A DNA stretch of 64,000 bases from Hofstenia miamia (taxonomy: Eukaryota > Xenacoelomorpha > Acoela > Hofsteniidae): positions 2,424,077 through 2,488,076 of the forward strand of contig CABFPE010000006.1 in NCBI GenBank assembly GCA_900660155.1, written 5' to 3'. Of this stretch, positions 35,965 to 46,280 are shown in pieces (position 1 is the stretch's first letter; each line of letters begins with the position of its first letter). The position numbers were made by a program, and so were the translations under genes. Under the pieces are notes generated by a model. The model did not search any database. It was not told the origin of the DNA and was given only the letters and a program-made list of their open reading frames with translations.

Positions 35965-36396
35965 TTATTGATGTAAATTAATCCTAAACAAGGAAGTGTT
36001 GTTTAAAATTTTGAAGTTGTGTATAAAAAATTTAAACAAATAATACCGATGTCTCAAATCTGAAAATATCTCTGGGTAGAGAATAGTCGTTGTGATTTTG
36101 CGCATAGCGCGCAGTTGCGGTGTGTGGTTGCAGCCATGAACTTGGACCACTTTATTATCTGAACAATAGGTATGAAAAAATTTAAACGTTTTTCTAAAAA
36201 TCAGATTATCCGACACTGTATTACTACTTCGGACGAACGAATAATATTTATCACAATTTACACAGTAACAGGGTATCACACTTATCCAAAGATGATTCAC
36301 AAATCGCAAATTTCTTAATAGTTTTGCAGGAATGGTAAAATATTCGAACAAAACAGTTTGTGACTTTAAATGCAAAATTTGTTGTTTGAGGCTCTA
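35965..36396 (-). CDS. unassigned ORF of about 143 codons
   Basis: The longest open frame outside mobile elements. It opens after an acceptor-like GTTCTTAG (minus strand, at about 36398) and ends at TAA 35965-35967; no ATG lies near its start, so if real it is an exon. It has Cys pairs (CYCVNC, about residue 45; HTYCSDNKVVQVHGCNHTPQ, about residues 78-97) and aromatic-rich stretches, but no domain I know. Base composition is close to the surroundings with a GC-richer middle. It could be a last exon, an element relic, or a long chance frame; by length alone a chance frame this long is unlikely but possible in 64 kb. Confidence 0.25.
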
Positions 36397-36887
36397 AGAA
36401 CTTGAGGCTATTGCAGAATTATAGATTTGAAAATTTCTAATATTTTTTGATATATTATGGTATATGAAAAACCGGTAGTTCCGAACGAAGGGTACATATG
36501 AGTGCTTTGTAAATATAAGTTAATGTAAAGTTCCTTTAAAAAATTTTAAACACTCATAACACGACCAAATATGAATAACCAATATCGGAAAACCTGCGGA
36601 CTTTGAGCATCGGCTGCTCGTCAGGGATTGGGTGATCTATCTACAGAAAAATATATAGGTCTTATGGGACTTAGGTCTTCTGGAAGAACTTAAACATTTT
36701 TTAGACATCGGAATGGAAGACTTCCTATATTTTAATGATCGATTGTAAAATGTCCAATAATGATATTAGTTTGTATTGTCGAATGTACAAGATTTCGATT
36801 GAGCTTTAATTGATTTCATTCCAAAGAGATTTTCGGAATCTCATTTGCAAGAATTCAAAAAGTGTAGTGATAGGTGACTTCGTTAAA
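36397..36887. other. AT-rich spacer
   Basis: Nothing recognised. Confidence 0.5.
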
Positions 36888-37052
36888 AGCCCCGTTGACA
36901 GGATAAGTTTCCCTTATTCTTAACTGCAAAACTTACCAACATTTTCTGAGTTCGTAAGTTTTCCCTTACGGGAGCTAATTTGCACAAACACCATAAGTTT
37001 TCCCTTATATAAGTGAAAGTCATAAAGGAAAACTTATCGTGTAAATGGGGCT
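36888..37052. mobile_element. 165-bp MITE with four ATAAGTTTTCCCTTAT units
   Basis: The ends are about 30-bp inverted repeats, AGCCCCGTTGACAGGATAAG and complement AGCCCCATTTACACGATAAG. Inside, a 15-16-base unit occurs at 36903-36917, 36954-36969 and 36993-37008, and inverted at 37024-37037. Each unit is itself a short palindrome (ATAAG...CTTAT; GTAAG...CTTAC). No coding frame; target-site duplication unclear. Confidence 0.75.
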
Positions 37053-37973
37053 AATTCTAAATTTTAACGGCAAGCACACATTTATAAACTTGATTTTGAA
37101 TAACCCAAATTTCCACAGTCTTTTATCCGTTGCTTGTGAAATTTAGTGGATTACCTTGTTATACAATAATTTTGAAATAATAACCTCATGTGATCATTGT
37201 GAGTTAAATAATTGCGATTATAACAGTAATTTTATAAATTTGATGTTGCAAACGCACCAGGTGGTAATGTACCTTTGTTACGGAAATGACTAAACAAGTT
37301 TCTAAGTTAGGTTTCTTTTTCGTTATCAAAGCTGTAATTAATAAGCTATTAGAATAGTGTCATACACCTCCTGAGTTGGTGCCAGTTAATTTATTGGGAA
37401 TATATACTAAAATTACGATCTTCTCGTATAGCAAAGGTAAAACTTAAATGACAATAATTTATAGCTTCGGAAATATAAATTTCTAATATATCATTGTTTT
37501 CAAGCGGTGAGTTACTAAAATAAATTAATGAGACACTCCATAAGTGAAATATTACCATCTGCATATTCCATTCAAGGCGCTTATAATAAGAACCAACCGC
37601 TGGTAAAAGCTATTTCAGAAAAGGACTTTTATATGTTTGTAAAAGACAAATCTTAATATATATATATATATATAATTTGCATTTCACACACCACAATAAA
37701 ATAACATAAACATACTACATGAGAAAACAATTTCTATAAACTACTAAGAAATCGGCGAAGTAATATATGTGAAGGAAAGATAATCTATTAAAAATACAAC
37801 GAAGTATGTTAACATTAAAGAAATTTTGGAAGTGCTTTCAATGCTAATTTATAAAGTGTAGTGATTGAAAATAGATTACCGCAGTATTGTTACATTTACG
37901 ATGTTCTAAAATCGAAACCGATCTATTATAATGGCAAGCAGAAATTAATATAAAGCAAAGTATAAATTACATT

Positions 37974-38014
<41 letters not shown>

Positions 38015-38249
38015 TTATTATCTATGTGTGTACGGGTGGGTGCACATCGTTATCGGTTGCAGGTGATCTCTGCATTTCACACTTAGTGTACTTTTTAAAA
38101 CATAAATAGAAATAAAATATTGACATATAATATGCATGGATGTTGTAAATTTTTTAATGCATATATATATATATATATATATATGTATTTATATATATAT
38201 ATAAATATATAACAATGAGAAACTCAATTCTTGCTCTTCCTGTAATTAC
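37053..38249. other. AT-rich spacer with (TA)n tracts
   Basis: TA tracts at about 37657-37673, 37977-38004, 38161-38184 and 38192-38210. Otherwise nothing recognised. Confidence 0.55.
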
Positions 38250-38407
38250 CAGCTCCCTGATGAAATCACATATGGCTCTCGTATTATTCGTAGGGTAACT
38301 TAAGATTAACTTGTGGGTTTCACGATCCAAAGTAAGGTTGACAACGAGTTGCAGCCCAAATGACTCGCGATCCAAACGATCCGTTGGCAGCTCTGATCCA
38401 ACGTAAC
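38250..38407 (-). CDS. candidate internal exon of a host gene
   Basis: On the minus strand a 158-base exon fits between an acceptor TTTGTTCCACTTCAG (ending at 38408) and a donor CTG|GTAATT (exon end 38250). Its frame gives 52 whole codons after two bases of a split codon: YVGSELPTDRLDRESFGLQL, VVNLTLDRETHKLILSYPTN, NTRAICDFIREL. Composition is clearly coding-like and much less AT-rich than the TA-tract flanks. I cannot name the gene; the ending (hydrophobic strand, then a helix with F-I-R-E-L) is reminiscent of the end of a PH-like domain, which is only a suggestion. The frame stays open past the donor into the TA repeats, where it becomes Ile/Tyr repeats and is not coding. Confidence 0.6.
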
Positions 38408-39389
38408 CTGAAGTGGAACAAATTAGACTCCTTCACCGACGTCACTTAAAATGTCTTAGAATTTAGGGGAAAAATTTCACTACACTTGAGACATTCGCGC
38501 CTTAATTTCACTTAGTTGTTCAACTGAACGCTAATTACACACAACTTAAAAAGCTCCGAAAAAGAAAGCTACAGGATCTTTATTTGGAATGACATAAAAT
38601 GAAATTTGATACAAATCTCTTTCTCATCGTTAGTTTATCATAGATTTCTTTCAGCTGAAAATATAAAAAATTCGAAGTTTATCGAATGTACATGTATCCA
38701 CAATAAATAATTCTGCAGAAATAGCATATAATCGGTTCTTCCCGAACGCCGCCATTAACTTTAAGTTAAAAATATGCAGATTGTATAAGCGCATCTGCCA
38801 TGACACAATAATTTTGTCCTCTCCACATACGTTATCAATTCATTTAACAAACATAATTTAAATACAAATATCAAATAAGCATTTGGGCATTCTAAAATAT
38901 ACCTTAACCCCGAAATTAGTGAGAAGTCAACATATACAATGTTTAGACCCGAGGATTTACGGTAATTCTTACTAATGCATTTAGTAGATATATAAATATA
39001 TATACCACATATTAGCTTTATTGAATTTATCATTCTAGTTCAAAGAGATATTTTGGCTCTTAATCGAGAATAGGTGTCACGCCATAATCCTACATGCATG
39101 ATTCCATTCGCAGTGCATTCGAATATGTGTAAGACTAGTATAGCTAAACTAACTTTTCTCTCGAAAAGGTGAGTACGTTAAATTGATGTGTTTAAGAAAA
39201 ACAGAACATTTTATAACATACATAAAAACATTTACTAAATTAGGCAATTATAGAATATTTAAAATCGAAAAATGATGGTTAATAAGTTATTTCTATTTCC
39301 GCTAAGGTTTTTTCATCTACTCCTTAGATATTTTCATGTATAGCAGTCTTCCCTTCTCTAATTGTGCGGGCTTCCACCAACATGATTTC
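38408..39389. other. spacer, probably intron
   Basis: If the 38.3-kb exon is real this is its upstream intron. Nothing else recognised; the minus-strand ORF 38761-39033 has no coding signature. Confidence 0.4.
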
Positions 39390-39660
39390 AAAATCCCCTA
39401 AGATAAAAAATGCACATGGGAGATCTCCAAAGCGTGAAATGCCATAATAGGCAATGCAGCTCTCACACAGTCATTAACGCTTTCGCTGCATGAGCGGTGA
39501 CCCCATCTTGGGTGATACCATATTGATGCCCTATTGTTTCCTCTACCGCGAAGCAAGTGAACGAAACAGTTTTCAAACATTTGAATATATTGATCTGAAG
39601 TAACCATTGCGATCTTTTCTCATTCTTCAAAAAATTAAACTTAAAAGAAAAGCAATTCAA
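39390..39660 (-). mobile_element. mariner-like transposase scrap
   Basis: Minus-strand frames give VTSDQYIQMFENCFVHLLRG (VT-x-x-x-Y-x-x-x-L block) and, in the other frame, ITQDGVTAHAAKALMTV, matching the Q-D-G-A-x-x-H-x-A block around the second catalytic Asp. The switch of frame between them shows a small indel. It is the middle of the gene only. Confidence 0.6.
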
Positions 39661-42600
39661 AATTTTAAAATTAACTTGAACAAAAAACTACTGTAAAAGA
39701 TAGACAAATAACAACAAACTAAACGGCATCTTCAGTAGGTTTAAACACTATTTTCCTCACTCCCAAATTCCCTACTCACCCTGCATACGCAGAAATTTTT
39801 ATAAAGATCTAAAATACTAGTTAAAAGTTTTACTTTAAATCCGAATTTTCCAAAACTTAGTATAAATGAAAGGTTTTTTTGTTATTTTAATAATAACACG
39901 GATTTAGCAAAACATTTCAATTATATAATTTAATCTTATTCAATTCTGCATATTGTATGATAATAACAACTATTTTTTCATGAAAACAATTAAGAAAATC
40001 GATTATGTAGAAAACAGTTATTACCTTTCAAGTAAAAACCCATTGATGAAAATAACCCAAAAAATAAGTAAATTAAAAAACATCTCTGTAATCTTCAGTG
40101 AAACAAGTAGAAATCGACAAAATATAATTGAGTATCAGCATAGTTAATCAAACCTCTACTCTCAATATTACTTATAAGTTTGTTTTTCTATGAAGGTAAA
40201 ACGATTGAAAAGAAAGGATTTTCAAGTACCAGTAAAAGGAAGAAGTTTCGGAATGTCCATTTACTAACTCATTCTCCCAATGCACTTACAACTAATCGGT
40301 ATAATAACATGTTTAATTTTAGCATGACTTTTTTCTAAGGTCACAAATTTTCCTCTTTTTACCGTGGAGGCTAGAACTATAGACGTTGTTGTATACCTTT
40401 AACCGCAGATGGCGTCAATTTGACGGCATTGCTTAGTACAATGTATTGTGATTATGATTACCTTAATTTTAATTGATGCTATTTATTTATTTAGTTTCCA
40501 ACTAAATATTTGAATCATAGATTTCAAAGATTGCTTTATCCATCTTTAAGAATTTAGTTCTCATGTGTTCAATTCATAAAAAATGTTACAAACAAATACG
40601 TATACGTAAAAATCTTAATGTCAAATACAGTTTTTGCAGGTCACTCTCAAGATTTAGATTGAGGTACCAGCGCTGCAACAAGTTTTCCTGCAAATGCAGT
40701 ACATAATTAATTTGTCATGTTTTTGTGATTGCTCACATGATATTTTATAATGATAGTCCTTGAGAAGCTTTGAATCACATCAGCACATAGCGTTATCAAT
40801 TTTCCCTAAGTTTTTGTGCAATTCTCTATAGTTTTATATAATAATAGGATTTCTTCAGAATTTGCGCATCAATATTTTTGAAGCTTTGTGTAAATGTTTG
40901 TGAAAATTTATGCAAATGAAGATTTTTCATTCATTTTTTTAGGACTTAGAATAATTAATGTACTAATAGAAGTTTTTTAAGTGAGGGCGCAAGGATGGGC
41001 AGGAGAGGAAAACTAAATGTCTGATTAAAAAATACAAGAGAAACTTGAAATCACGACGAAAAAATCAATTGTGTGAAAAATGATAAATGTATCTTGAATA
41101 ATCACATTAATATTTTGTTGAAAATGGTGTTTAAAAAATGTTGATCACCACGTAAGGTCTAATCAGCAGATTTGATATTATCCTCAAATTGACGTTATCC
41201 GCTGTTTTGTGGAAGACCCTGCTCTGACAACAAGAAATCTGTATGAATAGGGTTCAAACACCAGCTACTGAATAAGTTTGTTGAGTGAATAAATATCGCA
41301 GAAATTCAAATCAGAAACTTTAGAGAAGAATATTTACAAATTAATTATTTTTTTCAAGGTGTCAAATCATCCGCAGTTCCAGTATTAAGTGAAAACGTCA
41401 AACAATGTTTGAAAGTTTTTAAGTCAAATATAGACGAAAACATGTTAGAAGAGCAGAAACTTGGCGAAACAATGTCGAAAAGTGTTCTACATTCCAAGCA
41501 TTGAGCACTAAATTTATTCATATACTATTATAATCTTCAACCGGCAGTAATATTTTCTCTAAATTGTCGATTTAAATAATGCAACAAAATTTAACAGAAA
41601 GTGCGTGCTTATCATTTCTTCTGAGAATTGGTGTCTGTTAATTGATTCACTTTCTTTTGATTTTAAAGCAATCCTATCCTCATAAATTGTGATGTAATCT
41701 TTATAAGATTTTTAAGACAAGCAATGCGTTTGCTGTAATACTTTGGCTATGCATTAGCAATTGTTTAGCTTTGTCCTATCAAACACTTTCACTAAAATGA
41801 ATTGCCAAAAATCAAGGGTTAGATACTATCTGCATTCTTTTTATCAACCACGTACTTGAAGAAATCTAACATTTTTCATGTTACTAATATTTTGTGCTTT
41901 TAAACATATTAAAAAATATCTGAAGGGAACATAGCATAGTTTAGTATATAAAATGTATTAAGCGTACGCTTTAAGGTCATTTTGGCCAGAAATCGAAATA
42001 TAGGATGGTCCGATACTGATAACTTTGATAGATTACCAGAAACATGTTTTTGATATCTAGGTTTATTCAAATTGATTAATATTTGAATAATCGTAGCACT
42101 TTTAGTCTCATTTCTGGAGAAATTTGATAAATTAGTTTCCTCAATTAGGTTATATCTCGGTCGGAATATGGGAGCAGAAATGAATGTAAAAGCCAGAAAC
42201 AATGGGAACATGACCAATTTTCTGCAGGATTTGAATCAGCCTCAGAAATAAAAAAATGAAGAAATTATAAACAAAAACTTGTAAACCTATCTCGCTCTAG
42301 CTGATAGTTAGTACTCACAAATTTGAAATTACTCTAACTACAAAATTTGGCACATTATTTTCGGCAGCCCTGCAAAACATATATAGAATCAGTTAACCGT
42401 GAGCAGAAAATGTGATTTAATAAACTTGTGAATTCTTGAGGTAAGCAAGCAACAGGAGTTTTCAAATTCATTGTGAGAATGTCTTAAGCTATCTTTGGAC
42501 ATAAAAAGTCTACTGGTGTTAAAACCGCGACTCTTAGTTCCCCAAAGTTCTTTTTTCAGCAGTTTTTTACTAAATTTATTCCGTTAATTTTGATATTTAT

Positions 42601-43890
42601 AATACTTATTTCTTCGACAACAAGACTTTGAATATGTTCAATATTATTTTCTCCGTCTCTCGAACATTCAAAGAGAAAATGTTATTTTTCTATATGGGAA
42701 ATTTGTAGAATTTGTCAAGTTGATTGTAATGTAGATTGCTTAAGGTTTTTATTTAAAATATAAATTTTGGAAACACATTTGCTATTGGACTAAAATTCTT
42801 GCACTTATAACTCAACTGATATTGAGGCCATAACTAAGAGTTTATTTATTTGCAAACTAATACTGAAAATTCGTATATTTGTTATGTGCAGGGATTATTA
42901 GATTAGTAATTAATACAATATGCATGATGCAATAATAATGTCAGTGGAATTTCATTACTTAAGTTAAATAGGAATTAGAGGAAGGAAATTTAACATTTTA
43001 CAAACGCATAGCAAGTAATTTTGTTCACAAAATTGAAAATAAGATCAAGAAACAAAGGTGAGGCATTGTTTATTCTAAATATTTAAACTATTAATAATTT
43101 ATCCATTATAAATTGACTGGAATTTCACAAAGTTACAAAGCAATTTTTAAACTTTGAATTTTTTCAAAAGTAAGATAGTTTTGATTGAAAAGTCTGTTTT
43201 CCAAGCAAATATAGCGTGCAATGTACGAAGGTGTTCTTCAGCTTTGAGTCCCATGCGATTAGACATTCCTTTGCTTTAACGATTATATATAAATTTCTAT
43301 TGACCTTGATTATAGAGACGTTGTGAAAACAAAGCATTCAGTAGCTATTCGACAATAGAAACTAGTACAATATACACGGTACTTTTGTCATGCATTTAGA
43401 ATTTCTGGATTACACATGTATGACAACAACATAAATGGAAAATCTATTGTATCTAAGCCTTGCAAGTTAATAAATGCTTGATTAATGTAAAATAAAAGTC
43501 TCTGGCTAGACATAGCTTAACTTAAATCTAAGGATTTTTTAACTATAATTTAAACTTTCTTAAATTCCCTAAATTTGACTTTTCAATCAGACAGTTTCTC
43601 GTGCATGATGTATGAAATGCGAATCAAACAATCCTATCCCAGTAGCAGCGGAACGAATTTTAGTTGGGCAAACAAGCTACACTAATTACCAACATATTAA
43701 CTAAGAGATTTTTACTGCTTAAAATATATAATTTAAGGAGATCTTTCCTGAAAGCTAATCTTACCCCTGCTTCCACCACCACTGACTTATTTTCTGCTAC
43801 TTAGTCTACTAAGTTATTAAAGCTAACTNTTTAAATCTTATCATATACAATTATTTTAGTTAATTATAAAGTGTAGTTTATAGTTTTGTA
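39661..43890. other. long AT-rich spacer
   Basis: No gene, RNA or element that I can support. The 102-codon minus-strand ORF at 41909-42217 and shorter ORFs lack recognisable features. Probably intron or intergenic. Confidence 0.45.
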
Positions 43891-43913
43891 AAAAAATTTT
43901 CTGGGAAAATATT

Positions 43914-43946
43914 CTGACGATGATCAATAAAAGATCGAAACGCGTC
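43914..43946 (+). ncRNA. hammerhead-ribozyme-like motif (Penelope type)
   Basis: CTGACGA (43914-43920) fits the core CUGANGA. GATC (43922-43925) and GATC (43933-43936) can pair as helix II with an AATAAAA loop, with an extra T beside the core. GAAA (43937-43940) is the second core strand and CGCGTC (43941-43946) forms the very short helix III seen in Penelope-like element ribozymes, with cleavage expected after C43946. Helix I is only weakly pairable, so activity is doubtful. It probably marks the end of a Penelope-like retroelement whose coding part is not visible. Confidence 0.45.
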
Positions 43947-43991
43947 AAATGGTGGATTCAATTTTAAAATGCATTTATGCAGCATTTCATT

Positions 43992-43993
<2 letters not shown>

Positions 43994-44038
<45 letters not shown>
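43994..44038. repeat. (TA)n microsatellite
   Basis: Pure TA tract shortly after the hammerhead-like motif. Confidence 0.95.
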
Positions 44039-44042
<4 letters not shown>

Positions 44043-44554
44043 AAAGGAATATAGATATATGCATATACATGCTAATAGAAAAGAAAAAATATATATATCT
44101 TAGGACATGTTTTGAGTGTCTCCATTAATTGTCAGTTAATACGAAACATGATAAAATAGAATTGATAGAAACTTTAACAAAATTAATAGCTGACACATAT
44201 TGAAAAGTTGATTGAAAAATAACATTTTATATAATAAATTCTCCGTGGTTTTCTATAATTAATGCTACAGCAATTTTGGAATTTTTAACTTTCACTAAAA
44301 CAAAAAATTATTTCTCTTAGATGCATATTGATGACAATATGTTTCAAATGCATTGCTATCCTTTGTCAAGCCGGCCATCAGCCCATCTATTTTTGAAGAA
44401 TAGGTCCAACTCGGCCCGCAATCCACATTTGTTTTACTCCAGCCGCGGTCGAAAAACATAATTTTAGTCAAATAATCAATATGTCTCTAAAAAAACAGAA
44501 AGTGATTGGAAAATCAACAAAATCAAGGGTAACCGTAAACTTCACGAATTGTTT
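44039..44554. other. AT-rich spacer
   Basis: Nothing assigned. A GC-richer island at 44370-44460 has no frame of note. Confidence 0.45.
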
Positions 44555-44850
44555 TGTTCAAATTTTCAGACAGTTTTCTCCAAGCCTATTAGGAAAGTTG
44601 GTATTTCTGGGATTTGCGGCACATCTGTGAGCAAGTGTGATTCCCTGTTATGCTGAAAATTTGTGATGAAAATTATTCCGTATTTGATTACATGAAAATA
44701 TTATTTTTTTTCAAAAACATTCAAATTCAGTTAATAAAGCAGCCTAAAGTACATGGCAGCACAACTGGCCTAAAATATTTCTTTTTCTGTAAATATACCA
44801 CTTAAATCCAGTCCAGGCTCGCCTTTGGCAAAGTCAGAAGTCGTCACGCC
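44555..44850 (+). mobile_element. dispersed repeat copy B
   Basis: Second copy of the repeat at 23955-24350, in the same orientation. Shared blocks: start (FSKPIRKVGISGIC frame, about 44575), TTCAGTTAATAAAGCAGCCT (about 44728) and GCACAACTGGCCTAAAATAT (about 44759). It is about 60 bases longer between the blocks. Confidence 0.5.
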
Positions 44851-44969
44851 ATAGGGTAAATTCAGATCCTAGAATGGTTTTTTGAATAAAAGCTGCAAAC
44901 ATTACTGCTTTTGTAAGATTAGATAAAAATTCTGTTCAGCACAGGGGTATCCGTAGGTCACTTGTACTT

Positions 44970-45070
44970 AACCAGTGACCCGCACGACCCGCGGCAACTT
45001 GACCTGCGATCTGCTCATTTCTGACACTCGACCCGTGATCTGCATGACCTGCGACCCGCTGGCACACATG
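44970..45070. repeat. GACCYGCR tandem-like GC-rich tract
   Basis: Repeated GACCCGC/GACCTGC words (GTGACCCGCACGACCCGCGG, ACTTGACCTGCGATCTGC, ATGACCTGCGACCCGC) make a GC-rich island. Similar words occur at 45240-45300 and at 56560-56640 inside a MITE, so it may be an element remnant. Confidence 0.5.
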
Positions 45071-45444
45071 ATTGATTGTTAGAGCTTTGTGTCAATAAAA
45101 ACGTCTAAATTAGGTTCACCCTTTGAATAATTTAACCTAATTTATGAGCTGATATTTTGATAAGCCGCCCTTCAGAATATGATTTTTCGGTACACATCGA
45201 TTAATTTTTAACTTTGTGTCAAATTTTTCGCGAGTCATGCGGAAAAGCAGACTCACCCTCTACCCGCGTGACCTGCCAGAATTTGTGACCCATTTGACTT
45301 GGGTCCAATGTTATATTTTCAATAGAATCAAGATTTTAGCTATACTCATCAAAAGGAATGTTGATAAAGAGACCAACTGGGTAGAAGTTCAGATTCTTGC
45401 CTCAACTTACTCGGGGGACCATGAATTATAGTGGGTAGTCTGTA

Positions 45445-45873
45445 ATGGTATGGGTGCAATATGAAAGTGTGGTTCCGCAAGATTGTTCACATCATTGGTA
45501 CTCTCCGAAGCTCTCAATATGCTCAGAAAAGGAACTCTTGCCACTCCCTACAAGTGATTCAAAATATCAGCAGGATGGTGCTCTATGTCATACTTCAAAA
45601 GAAATGAAGAACTTCTTCCACAATAATATGGTTGCTATCCTTGCTGAGTGGCCAGACCAATCTCCAGACCTTAACATTATCGAAAACATGTGGAACGACT
45701 TAAAATATCGAATTGGACAGCATGCTCTTCTCAGTGAAGACGAGCTATCAAGAGCAATAAAGAAAAAAATTTATGCAATGACCAACAGCTTTACATTCAC
45801 CCAAAGGGACACCCTACAAAATATTAGAAGAGACAATTTTGTTGCTAAGTGCTTGTATTGCATCAAATATTAA
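45445..45873 (+). pseudogene. Tc1-like transposase, C-terminal half
   Basis: A 142-codon open frame. From about residue 44 it reads YQQDGALCHTSKEMKNFFHN, with the second catalytic Asp, and ILAEWPDQSPDLNIIENMW with the catalytic Glu; 35 residues lie between the two acids, close to the DD34E spacing. It ends ...RRDNFVAKCLYCIKY. The first Asp block and the DNA-binding N-terminus are absent or unrecognisable. The start of this ORF (VWVQYESVVPQDC) is a frame-shifted version of the VMVWG block. Despite truncation the 3' half is open, suggesting a younger copy than the mariner scraps. Confidence 0.75.
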
Positions 45874-45933
45874 TTTATGTATCTTATTTTAAATTTACTT
45901 TTTTGGATTTGCTCATTTGTTGAATTTTTTTCA

Positions 45934-46147
45934 GGTGGCCGAATACATTTTTCCAATACAAGTTTTCTAATTTTGATTAAAAATTAATAGCTAATTGTTG
46001 TTCTATATATTTTATGGTATTAGACATACAAATTTTTCTTTTTTAATCAAAGTAACATTTAGTTATAATCTTAGGCACACTCTATCCAATGAATGTTCTT
46101 TATTTATTCAAAATAACAAGGTGGTCGCATACATATTTCCAGTACTG
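45934..46147 (+). repeat. IR/DR-type direct repeats of the Tc1 end
   Basis: AGGTGGCCGAATACATTTTT (45934-45953, then CCAATACA) and AGGTGGTCGCATACATATTT (46119-46138, then CCAGTACT) are direct repeats 185 bp apart, the outer one at the element end. This matches the inner/outer repeat design of IR/DR Tc1 elements such as Sleeping Beauty. Confidence 0.7.
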
Positions 46148-46280
46148 TAGATTTATAGGTAATATCTTTCTTTAAAATTTGCTATTTAAGACCTACATCC
46201 AGAAAGGAATTCTACTCAAGTAAAGTATGGAAACGTGCTTCAGCCAACTTAACAATTTTTTATGGGATTGCATTTTTATA

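Larger units (their letters stand above)
45300..46147 (+). mobile_element. Tc1-like DNA transposon, 5' part lost
   Basis: The transposase 3' half (45445-45873) is followed by an end reading AAGGTGGTCGCATACATATT and TCCAGTACTG (46118-46147). CAGTACTGGAAAT is a typical Tc1-like terminal sequence. No matching left end was found upstream, and the first catalytic block is missing, so the left limit is approximate. Confidence 0.7.

Noticed and set aside
41909-42217. 102-codon minus-strand ORF
   Set aside because: No splice, domain or composition signal; length is compatible with chance in this much AT-rich sequence.
44575-44660. Resemblance of RKVGISGICGT to ribosomal protein eL43
   Set aside because: The match covers only about ten residues, and the zinc-binding CxxC part does not follow; the repeat copy at 24 kb does not support it.
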